Of a stretch of 64,000 nucleotides of DNA, positions 41,639-51,962 are shown piece by piece. Below the pieces are notes generated by a model, which did no database searches, was not told where the DNA came from, and saw only the letters and a program-made list of their open reading frames with translations. The position numbers and the translations under genes are program-made. Source of the DNA: Rhynchopus sp. YZ270_cl-10 (lineage: Eukaryota > Euglenozoa > Diplonemea > Diplonemida > Diplonemidae); assembly GCA_964035575.1 (NCBI GenBank), contig OZ037868.1, forward strand, positions 744,001 to 808,000. Direction: 5' to 3'. The first letter of the stretch is position 1. Each line of letters starts with the position of its first letter.

Positions 41639-42698
41639 ATTAAAAAGGGTCCTTATTTGCATTTTTGGGCTCCGCCCGTGCAGTGGTGGGGTCAATCTCG
41701 AAAATTGGACAATTTTTTGACTACTTAAATTTTGAGAAATATGAGCCCGGTTGCTTATACGTGGGGCCCATTTTCAGCTAAAATTTTCCTCAAAATCTGG
41801 TTTTGTAAAATTGACCCTTTACTCCCCCCCCACATCGATTTCAATACTATACCTTACTTCACCTACGGTTACCCTTACAGGGGGGTGAAGGAAGGTAAGT
41901 TGATTAAAAAGGGTCCTTATTTGCATTTTTGGGCTCCGCCCGTGCAGTGGTGGGGTCAATCTCGAAAATTGGACAATTTTTTGACTACTTAAATTTTGAG
42001 AAATATGAGCCCGGTTGCTTATACGTGGGGCCCATTTTCAGCTAAAATTTTCCTCAAAATCTGGTTTTGTAAAATTGACCCTTTACTCCCCCCCCACATC
42101 GATTTCAATACTATACCTTACTTCACCTACGGTTACCCTTACAGGGGGGTGAAGGAAGGTAAGTTGATTAAAAAGGGTCCTTATTTGCATTTTTGGGCTC
42201 CGCCCGTGCAGTGGTGGGGTCAATCTCGAAAATTGGACAATTTTTTGACTACTTAAATTTTGAGAAATATGAGCCCGGTTGCTTATACGTGGGGCCCATT
42301 TTCAGCTAAAATTTTCCTCAAAATCTGGTTTTGTAAAATTGACCCTTTACTCCCCCCCCACATCGATTTCAATACTATACCTTACTTCACCTACGGTTAC
42401 CCTTACAGGGGGGTGAAGGAAGGTAAGTTGACAAATTAAAAAGGGTCCTTATTTGCATTTTTGGGCTCCGCCCGTGCAGTGGTGGGGTCAATCTCGAAAA
42501 TTGGACAATTTTTTGACTACTTAAATTTTGAGAAATATGAGCCCGGTTGCTTATACGTGGGGCCCATTTTCAGCTAAAATTTTCCTCAAAATCTGGTTTT
42601 GTAAAATTGACCCTTTACTCCCCCCCCACATCGATTTCAATACTATACCTTACTTCACCTACGGTTACCCTTACAGGGGGGTGAAGGAAGGTAAGTTG
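41639..42698. repeat. Four tandem copies of a 264-bp unit
   Basis: Copies start at 41639, 41903, 42167 and 42435 and are essentially identical; only the last junction has four extra bases. Each contains 'cagtggtggggtcaat' and an incidental 86-codon frame. Near-identity means recent amplification. Confidence 0.97.
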
Positions 42699-43380
42699 AA
42701 AAGGGGGAAGAAATTGAACAAAATTAATTTCGTATACTTTCCTATCAAAGAAGAGAAAGCACGCAAGGCTGTTCAAAAACAACAACAAAAAAATAATTCA
42801 AAAAATAGAAACTTAACACTTATACACACGAAAAACCCCATTGGAGAGGTTGTGGTGAAACGCACACACCTCGGCCTATTTGGTGAGGAGTGGCTCTAAA
42901 ACGCGGTTCGTCCCCATAACCGCAAAGTGTGTTCAAAATGTTTTTTGCTTCTATTTCCTCCTTCATTTTATGAGGCGACAAAAAGAAAACAAAGAACAAA
43001 ACATTTATTAAGTACCTTGCGCTACTGTCCTCACCTCACCTAAATTTTGCTCTGCTTATTTTTTTTTATTTCCTTTATTTTTTGGCCTTTCGTTTTCAAA
43101 CCAAAACAATCCTGATGAATCAAGCAGGGGAAATTAAAAAAAAAAAAAAAACAACACAAAATGGTTGGTGGGATGAAGAAAGTATGCAAGGAGGGAATAT
43201 GACAATTTCACAATATTTTTATTTTCATTTAAATTTTCTTTTTTCTTTTTTTGATTTATGGACAAGACTTACAGATAAAGAAAGCACACAGGATGCAAAC
43301 CTTACCCTTGCTTTTTTGTACAAAAAAGAATGCTGTCAAGACAAGACCCAAAGTGCGAATATTGAAGAGAAGGCGGGGAT

Positions 43381-43469
43381 GGGAGAGGGGGCAAGAATAA
43401 TGCATGGGAGAGGGGGCAAGAATAATGCATGGGAGAGGGGGCAAGAATAATGCATGGGAGAGGGGAAAG
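43381..43469. repeat. 25-bp tandem repeat, 3.5 copies
   Basis: Unit gggagagggggcaagaataa plus tgcat. Confidence 0.9.
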
Positions 43470-44372
43470 AGTTATTCCAGATACATTATTTTCTAAACGA
43501 AAAGAATGCAAAAGAAAAAAAAGAGCGATGGATCTAAGCCGCACAGTACTTAGTCACCTTTTTGATCACAATTGTTATCAAGAAATAGAAAGTGGCAAAA
43601 AAAAAATAAAATCCATACAAGAGCGTCCGCAAACCTCCCCCACCCAAAAGGCAAATCTAGGTCTTATCTGCCACCAAGTTGTCGCGAGATGAGCCCTGGA
43701 TATGACCTTTTTTGGATAGGGTGAGGCTTACGAACGCTGCTATACGACAGCGCAAACCATCTAGGATGCAGCTCTCCGATGAAAGGGGTTTTTTATTGAA
43801 TATCAAATGCACTGTCTGCATCTAAACCAAAAAAAAAATGGGGGTAGGCTAAAATCAATTTCTGGTGATGGGAGGGGAGGGGGCTCTCCTTCTTGATGAG
43901 TGGCAGGAAGAAGAGAATAATGAGGGAGTTTGAATGGAGTCTTTATTTTTTTTGTATTTTTTTTTTGATAAATTGTTGGAGTAGTGTAGTTGCCTCAGTT
44001 GTGTTGCCACAGTTTGTGCAATCTTCCACTTTTTTTTTTTACCATTCCTTTTTAGGGGAACGGAGCAATGTACGGTCCTGGAAGCTCCAAGAAAATGGAG
44101 TCGGTGGGCTAAAGAGGAAGTTGCCTTCCTAAACGTGCACACAACTGGCAAAAAAAGGGGGAGGTGTCGTCACTCACCTATATCATTGAAATACCATTGA
44201 TTACCAATGGTACACTCCGATATTGCTGCCCCCTTTTTTCTTATGTTTTATCGGAGGGGAAATTGTTTTGTTTTGTTTTAGAAAGAGATAGTAATAAACC
44301 ACTCGAGCTACAGTGTTATCTCAAGCCTTTTTTTTTTTTTTGTTGTCAAATTTTGAGAGAGAAAGAAAATAA

Positions 44373-45640
44373 GGGCTTAGTTATTTTTTTTTTTGGTACG
44401 CGTCCGCGCGCGCTCAAATTTTTGGAAATCCAAAAATAAAAAATAAAAAATAAAAAAAAATATGCCGGTGTGGTGTGCATAGAACAGGCTGTATCCTAAG
44501 TCGGGAAAAAACCACCATTTTCGGACCCGTCGTGTCCCAGAATTTTTTTTCCCAAAAAAAAAAAAAAAAAGACAAAAAAAAACCCATTCCGAGCTTTCGG
44601 CCCCGCACGTTGGCGGGGCATCTCCGCTCATATGTGGCCCGGTAAACTCATTCCGAGCTTTCGGCCCCGTACGTTGGCGGGGCATCTCCGCTCATATGTA
44701 CAAAATTTTGGTGATTTAAATTTCCGCAAAATATGAACCCATACTCGTAAACAATAGTCATTTTCAGGCTGAGAACCATGAAATTGTGGTGTTTTGACTG
44801 GGAACAGGTAGCGCCGCAGGCGCACGGTACCCAACTTTTGCCTTTTTCTTTTCCCTTTTCCCTGCCTTCTTTTGATTGCGCGAGCCGATTGCTCGGTGAG
44901 GTCGCATGTGCGTGTAAAAACACTCTAACGCACCCTTACTATGAAATATGAGATTCTCTGGTTTTAGTAAGGAAAAACGTACCGAGCAAAATCACCAAAA
45001 TCTACGGTAGTCGGTAGTAATCCAGCGCGACCCCTGATAGGGAACTGCATTTTTTTTATGGCGCCGCAGGCGAAAAAAAATTAGAGTACGGTGTACGAAT
45101 ATAGCTATTGATACAAGTCACTCAACGAACCCTTTTTGCGGAGCAAAAAAGGAAAAATGGCGCCGCAGGCAAAAAAAATTAAGGTGCAGGATGCAACCCA
45201 GTTCCCAGGTGCATATCCTGGAAGGAAATTTATTGCCTGAGGGAAATTTATTGCCGGCCGATTTTTTTCTTTCTTTTGGCTAAAAAAATCGCCACGTACC
45301 ACGAAAAAAAAAAAAAAAAAAAGCAAAAAAAAAAAAAAAAAAGCGTGTCCCAGAACCCAGAAAAAAAAAAAAAAAGGTTGAAAACGGGCCGAAAAAACGT
45401 GTCCCAGAATCCAGATTAGGATACAGCCTGATAGAAAAGTATAAAAAAAAAAGTTGGAAAATTTCAACAATTTTTTTTTTCCGAATATTTTTTTTTCGAA
45501 ATATTTTTTTTGGGCACAACATTGATTTTGCAGCCAAAACAAGTTATTTTTTTTTGGTATTTTATTTTTTTTTGCGCGCGCGCGCTCAAAATTTGAGGGG
45601 GGTCCCGGACGCGTACCAAAAAAAAAAAATAACTAAGCCC
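44373..45640. mobile_element. PIF/Harbinger-like TIR element, 1.27 kb
   Basis: GGGCTTAGTTA-(T)n-GGTACGCGTCCG at the left is inverted at the right as CGGACGCGTACC-(A)n-TAACTAAGCCC. The 3-bp target TAA is on both sides (44370-44372, 45641-45643). A second element appears nested within it. Confidence 0.75.
44485..45430. mobile_element. Nested 946-bp TIR element
   Basis: CAGGCTGTATCCTAA at the left and TTAGGATACAGCCTG at the right, with ATAGAA on both outer sides (44479-44484, 45431-45436). 'gtgtcccagaat' also recurs near both ends. The CAGG terminus resembles the hAT-type MITE at 39174, but the duplication is 6 bp. The interior carries the reversed 60-bp units (44582-44700) and three GCGCC-GCA-GGC blocks. 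Confidence 0.65.
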
Positions 45641-46153
45641 TAAAATGCAAAAAAAAAAAAAAAAAAAAATGCAAAAGAAAAGGAACTCGGCCATAACTAT
45701 TTGGTAAGCAAAATAATTGCACAGCAAAAACCCCCTTTTTTTTTGTTTGTTTTGTAGAAAGGTAGAGGTGGAAAGGTAAAGGAAACCAACACCAGTATGA
45801 GTGAACCTTCTTTTCCCTTTTGTGTTGCTGGTAACACAAGCAAATTTCAAAAAATGCAAGGTGAACATCACAACCGGAAAAAAAATATATAAATCGATGT
45901 CAAACGCAATACCGACGATGGTGCAACGAACCTTGTGTAAAAAGAAAACAAAAAAGAAAGAAATCAAAATAAAACAAAATGGAAAGGTGCAGATGACACT
46001 AACCCTCCCCCTTAGTCACCTTATGAAAATAATTTCAAAGAAAAAACACGCAAATCTCTATTACAGAACAACTATCCCCGTATTTTTGTTTTATTTTGTT
46101 TTGATACAAAAGAGAATTCTCTGAAAGGCGTGGTAACAAAATTATCTTTTTTT

Positions 46154-46243
46154 TGGTGTGGCTCATCCCAAAAATAAAGTGTAAGTTTTGTACTTCTTTT
46201 GTGATTGTTTTGTGGTGTACTTAGGGGGTTTTGAGCCACACCA
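46154..46243. mobile_element. 90-bp MITE of the TGGTG...CACCA family
   Basis: TGGTGTGGCTCA ... TGAGCCACACCA with TTTTT on both sides. Its interior is the 'aaaataaagtgtaa-ttttgtactt' sequence found at the ends of 17830-18694, so it looks like a deletion derivative of that element. Confidence 0.75.
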
Positions 46244-47486
46244 TTTTTGAAAGAAAAAAAAATACGTCCCCTGTATCCTACAGGTAAGGTCACAATCGAT
46301 GGTTCTTAAAACCTTTTGCAGCCTTGTTGAGAATCTCACCTTATTTTCTAAAGAATTGCTGGAACAATATTGGTCGAATAATGCACCTTGTTTTTTTTTT
46401 CTTTTTTTTGATTTGAAGAAAAATATTCACCTCGACAAAAAAAAAACAAAAAAAAATATATCCGCACAGCCAGATTCGCAATATGCAGTACCAAATCAAA
46501 ACTGGAAGCAACGAGAGGTTGTGGAGACCTTCAGCTCTTGATCTCTTTATCGCAAGGACAACCCTGACACCGCACGTGTCAATGACATTCATTCTTCATT
46601 AACTCTCGACCATTGGTCAGACCATAGGTTAGTGTAGCTTGCTCCCAGCCAACGTGGTTTATATTTTACCTTTTTTTTGACTGAAACATTCAGCCCTTGC
46701 TCACCTGGTTGTTTTCGCATGACTTAACACATCGCACAGAGGGCATAGCAAAAAAAAATAAAAAAATGGTTTGGAAAAGAGTAAAGATATTGATGCAGGC
46801 ACACCTCCGACTGACATGCATGATGCCAGCCCCAGATGAAAAAGCAGAAAAAAGAAGTTGATAGTGCAAACGCCTCTGGGACGCAGGCGCTAAAGAAGGG
46901 AAGAGAAGAAGAAAAGTACACACACAAAATACAAGGGGGGTTTGAAGAGAACCGTAAGGTATCAGAAAGAAAAAAGTTTATAGATGAACCTAAGCCTCTC
47001 GTGCTTAGTCACCTCAAAAAAAATGGTTGTATGTTAAATAACATTGTTTTGGAATAACCTAAAATAAAAAAAAATTGGGAATAGTACAGTTGACATCAGT
47101 TGACCTCCTTTTGAGATGGAGGAGGGTAGATTTGCTTTTGTTTTTGCTTTTTGTTTTTTTTTTTGTTTTTTTTTGTGGCAAATATATCACAGAGAAAGAG
47201 CACCGATCAGCCCCTATTTTCAAACTGTTTCACCCCCCCTTCTGGTTAGCAGACAAGCTGTTTATTTTACTTTATTTTGCATGAAAGATTCAACACCAAG
47301 AGAGAAAACATAGGGGGAAAACTTGTAAGATGGATGCACCTCACACGCCCACACATTTTTGAAAGGGGAAAACACAATGTAAGTGCTGAAATAGATACTC
47401 TCTTGAACGCTATTTTTCTTGAAAAAACATTCTGATGTATTAATGAAGACACCCCTAGCGTGCACTCCACTACTTTGTGAGCGTTT

Positions 47487-47705
47487 ACCATATAATGCAA
47501 CGAGGCCGGCTACGCCTGAAAATAGGCATGTCTGGAGCATCTATCTGAGGCGAGGCTGAGGCGGACTAATACTTACAACTAAGTCTCAGACATGCCTGAG
47601 TACTATTAGTACGCCTCAGCCACGCCTGAGCCGGCCTTAGCCACGCCTCAGCTACGCTTGTATCAGGCCTTAGCGAGGCTTGTTCGGCCTCGTTGCATTG
47701 TATGG
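47487..47705. mobile_element. 219-bp TIR element
   Basis: CCATATAATGCAACGAGGCC at the left and GGCCTCGTTGCATTGTATGG at the right, with TTTA on both sides. The interior is dense in ACGCCTGAG/CGCCTCAG words in both orientations. Confidence 0.75.
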
Positions 47706-48596
47706 TTTATTTATGTATTTGTTTTTGTGTGGTTCGTTGCCCAAAAAAATGGGGAAAATGGGGAAAAAGGGGGGATGGATGGCAATTTGATCACCATGTG
47801 GGAAGATTTTTTTTCTTCCCCATTCTTTTTCTTAAGGGGAAACGACAATGTGGACTCTAAAAATGTGGATTACGACAATGTGGATTATTAATCCACATTG
47901 TCGCATAATCCACATTGTCGCAAAAAATAATCCACATTGTCGCATAATCCGGATTCTTGATTTTTTGCCTTCTAAGGTGAGCCTCTGTAATAACTAGACT
48001 CTCGAAAATTTTTTTGGTCGCATCCTAAAAGTGCCCAATTTTGCAATTAAAGCCAGAATTGAGCAGTTTTGAGCCTCTCTGGGGGTCTAAAACGCGTTTT
48101 TGCGGTTTTTTCCACCAAAACACCAGTAATCCACCTTGTCACATAATCCGGATTATTGTCGGTAATCCGGATTATTGACTATTTTTGCCTTCTAAGGTGA
48201 GCCTCTGTAATAACTAGACTCTCGAAAAATTTTTTGGTCACATCCTAAAAGTGCCCAATTTTGCAATTCCAGCCAGAATTGAGCAGTTTTGAGCCTCCTA
48301 CTGGGTACCCAGAGAAGGCACCTTGACAGCAGCGAAGGCGCAAGACAAGGTATGTAAATATGTTTAACTTTCTGGTGAATATTCAACAAAATAAGGCCGT
48401 CGACTCGTATTTCCTCCAAGAGTCTCCAGAACAATATTTTACACCCCGCCAACTTATTATTTTAAGAAGTCACCTTCTTTAATTTCCCCACCACTCACAA
48501 ATTCACTTTTAAACAGGTATCGCAATGAGTGCAACGTCGAGAGTGCAGAACGAGCGAACATATGGGTAGAAAGGGGGGTGGGAACACTCTGTCAGT

Positions 48597-49330
48597 CACT
48601 GCTATAGCCATTAACCCAGGGAGCATAGCTAGTGCAAGAAATTCGACTTTGGAAACCTTCCGGAAAGTCTGTCCTCTACTTACGGAGGACTAGACGCAAG
48701 AAAATATTGTTTGTTCCCCCAGAAAACCAGTGCACAATTCACACTCCTTGTGGGTGGTCTTGTTGCCTTTTCGTCATAGTAATTTTGGCCCAGGCATGCT
48801 CTTGAAGTATGACAATTTAGTGTGTATGGGGCAGGGTGTTGTTTTGTTCTGAATTCTCTTTGTTATAACATCTAAGTCAATCGCGGGTGGTGGTTTGTGT
48901 AGCGTGAGGCACTCTTTTTAGCAAACTTCCTGCGGCTGCTAAAGTGTTATTTCTTCGGATTTAACAACGTACAGCGTAACATAGTGGTTTAGCCTGGTCG
49001 ACACAACCTTTGATAGATACGGGATAACCAACCCCCTTCGACCCCTTGTGGGTTCACTGAACAAGCCCTCGTGGTAGTTAAACGCGATTGACATTTACAT
49101 TTCTTAGAGATGAAAGAACAAGACAACACTTCTGTACCCGCGCATCAAAATTGTGGAAAACTTTGCACCCCAAACACCCTCAACAACGCCCGCCAAAAGG
49201 CGCCCCTTGTTGCTGGGAGTTGGTTCTCATGATACCTGCACAGCGGGCATTCCTCTGAGGCCAACGCATGTTTGGCCTGTCTGCGTTGTACTTCAGGTGC
49301 ACGAAGACAGGGTCTGGTGGTAAATTTTGC
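48597..49330 (+). ncRNA. Candidate structured RNA-like core, copy 2
   Basis: Homologous to 16060-16765 in the same relative orientation. Stretches of 20-90 bp are nearly identical, with variable stem regions between. Paired differences keep stems: GTCCTCT...GGAGGAC here versus GTTTTCT...AGAGGAC in copy 1, and CCTGC-ACA-GCGGG versus CCTGC-ACA-GCAGG. No conserved open frame. Family unknown. Confidence 0.4.
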
Positions 49331-49775
49331 GTAGTACTGCGACGTGGTACTGCGTGGGTCTGGGAACCTGGGTACCTGGGTACAGGAAATTTGTTGTGGA
49401 AGACATCAACCACCATGCATTGAGGAGGGTAAGACAGTGTTCGCAGTTTCTACCTGATAGCATTACAACATTTAACTTCTCCACGGGGGTCTTGGGCCGT
49501 TCACTCGGTTCTACCTTGACTACCGGAAGATATTCTTGAGGCCTTTTTGGTCTCTAGAATATCCGGTCTTCCCGAACGGAGGCACACTTTGTGTGTTACT
49601 ACGACCTGGCAATTTCCAGCAGTAGGTTAAGTAATCTTTCTTGTAAATTGTTGGATCATTATCTCCTCAGTGCATGAATGCCCCACGTGACTGGACACTT
49701 TTGTGTTTGTCATGTGGAGCTGTGGTTGCTCTTTCACGACTTTTTTCCTGTTCCTGGGTACCTGGACCTGGACCT

Positions 49776-50429
49776 GGTACCTGGGTACCTGGGTACCTGG
49801 GTACCTGGGTACCTGGGTACCTGGGTACCTGGGTACCTGGGTACCTGGGTACCTGGGTACCTGGGTACCTGGGTACCTGGGTACCTGGGTACCTGGGTAC
49901 CTGGGTACCTGGGTACCTGGGTACCTGGGTACCTGGGTACCTGGGTACCTGGGTACCTGGGTACCTGGGTACCTGGGTACCTGGGTACTTGGGTACCTGG
50001 GTACCTGGGTACCTGGGTACCTGGGTACCTGGGTACCTGGGTACCTGGGTACCTGGGTACCTGGGTACCTGGGTACCTGGGTACCTGGGTACCTGGGTAC
50101 CTGGGTACCTGGGTACCTGGGTACCTGGGTACCTGGGTACCTGGGTACCTGGGTACCTGGGTACCTGGGTACCTGGGTACCTGGGTACCTGGGTACCTGG
50201 GTACCTGGGTACCTGGGTACCTGGGTACCTGGGTACCTGGGTACCTGGGTACCTGGGTACCTGGGTACCTGGGTACCTGGGTACCTGGGTACCTGGGTAC
50301 CTGGGTACCTGGGTACCTGGGTACCTGGGTACCTGGGTACCTGGGTACCTGGGTACCTGGGTACCTGGGTACCTGGGTACCTGGGTACCTGGGTACCTGG
50401 GTACCTGGGTACTTGGGTACCTGGGTACC
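49776..50429. repeat. Octamer minisatellite GGGTACCT, about 82 copies
   Basis: Nearly pure, with only two variant units (GTACTTGG near 49986 and 50411). Each unit holds the palindrome GGTACC, so single strands can pair with themselves along the whole array. Open frames of 230-410 codons through it (VPGYLGTW, VPRYPGTQ) are artefacts. Confidence 0.95.
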
Positions 50430-51962
50430 AAGAAGGCAAAAAATCAAGAATCCGGATTATGCGACAATGTGGATTATTTTTTGCGACAATGTGGATTACG
50501 ACAATGTGGATTATGCGACAATGTGGATTATTAATCCACATTGTCGTAATCCACATTTTTAGAGTCCACATTGTCGTTTCCCCTTTTCTTAATGGTCTGT
50601 TTAGAACACGGATAAAATATCCCACTCTTTTTGATGGGAAACGAAGGAACAACTTTGAGTGGTCCTTTATCACGAAAAGCATCAAGGCAAGACAAAAAAA
50701 AAAAAAACTGGGTGAGCACAGCAAAAGGTGGATGGAGAACAAAACGCGTCTGTTTGCAAAAAAAAAGAAAAAAAGAAGAAAAAAAGGGGGGGCAACAACG
50801 AAAAGAGTCTATAGCTTTGCCCACAGCACAACAATGTTAGGCGGTGGCTGTCATAACGTTAACTCCCCTTTTCACCTTTTTCCTTTGCAACCCCGCTTTT
50901 TGCGAAACCTTGACTTTTTTTTTTTTTTTGCATGAACATTTTTTTTTGTTGTTGTTGTGGAAAGAAGGGGATGAGGGGGAGGAAATATTTCTTCCGTTTT
51001 TTTATTTCTTTTTCTGATGATAACTTAGGAAAATGCGGGAATGTTGCCCCATGTCAGAGAGAAAGGCAATCCCCTCAAAGAAAGAGGCACGTTGGTGCTC
51101 AAAGGACTCATAAATAAACTTGACACTTTAAAAAGGGAGGGGGGAGATATAAAAAAAAAAAAAAAATAGATAAAGACTCCGCCTCCCTTTTGCGTTTTCT
51201 TTTCTTTTGCGTTTTCTTGATCGTGCTAGATAGAGTTAACACTTTCTTATTTTTAGGAAAAATAAAAGAAGAAATAAAATGAAGCGGATACATTGAAATT
51301 ACAATCGCCTTTGTGAACGAATATAACAAAAAATCCACAAAAATCCGCAAAAAAAAACCCCCCCAGACGGGTCAGACCGGATCTTTTTCAAAAAACCGAA
51401 TTCTCCTCCAGTCCTGAGGAAAAGGCAAAAAAAAAAAACAACAAAACAAAACAAAACAAGAAGTGAAGTCTGAGAAGAAAAAAAAAATTAAACAAAACAC
51501 TTGGTTTTGTTACCTTCGCATCAACCATTCTTAAAAGTATTCCATTTATTTATTTATTTTTTTGCGTTATTTTGAAATGCACTTCATCGATAGGTTGGAC
51601 GAGGGGAGAGGACAGGGGGGAAGGGGAGGGATGTCAAGCTGTTTGACCACTTCCGTTTCCCAAAGAACTTAATTGTACAAATAAAAAGTTGGACGTAAAA
51701 AGTAGGTGAACTTCAGTCTCGCAGACTCAGTCACTTTAAAAAAAAAAGACATTTATTGAACCTCTCAAGGTACAATATATCTTAAGAATTGTTACATCTT
51801 ATTGTTAGACAGCGAACCCTTTTTTTTTTTTTTGCATTCAAGAAAAGAACAAAACTACGACAAAAAAAAAACTAAGATGAATGCTCAAACACCCATCTCC
51901 AACAAAAAAAAGACAAAAAAAAATCCCACAATAGTGCAAACCTCCCTCTCCTTTTTTGTCAC

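Larger units (their letters stand above)
47836..50583. mobile_element. Mutator-like non-autonomous element, 2.75 kb, 9-bp target duplication
   Basis: The ~140-bp terminal inverted repeats start GGGGAAACGACAATGTGGAC and contain multiple 'aatccacattgtcg' words. They are nearly identical at both ends, one differing mainly by one extra word. TTTTCTTAA flanks both sides (47827-47835, 50584-50592). Long TIRs with a 9-bp duplication are the signature of Mutator-like elements. In order, the interior holds two copies of an 'actctcgaaaattttt ... gcaattaaagccaga' block (47996-48105, 48220-48300), the RNA-like core (48597-49330) and an octamer minisatellite (49776-50429). No transposase. Confidence 0.88.
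32695..51962. other. 19-kb stretch without a convincing gene, built of repeats
   Basis: All reading frames are short, low-complexity or inside tandem arrays. The stretch holds the elements listed separately (34196-34616, 34617-35385, 39174-39359, 40358-40863, 41639-42698, 44373-45640, 46154-46243, 47487-47705, 47836-50583) and about 20 stem-loop copies. A 115-bp block at 37481-37596 recurs at 44038-44157. One GC-rich fragment at 41236-41550 may be a coding remnant. Confidence 0.6.

Noticed and set aside
41639-42698. CRISPR-like array
   Set aside because: The repeats are 264 bp with no unique spacers, and the genome is eukaryotic.
41732-42899. Repeated 86-codon frame starting MRNMSPVAYTWG
   Set aside because: It sits in the 264-bp tandem unit, ends at stops in AT-rich sequence and has no coding composition; the copies are identical because the DNA is.
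49627-50935. Open frames of 230-410 codons with VPGYLGTW or VPRYPGTQ repeats
   Set aside because: Produced by the 8-bp array in every frame on both strands.
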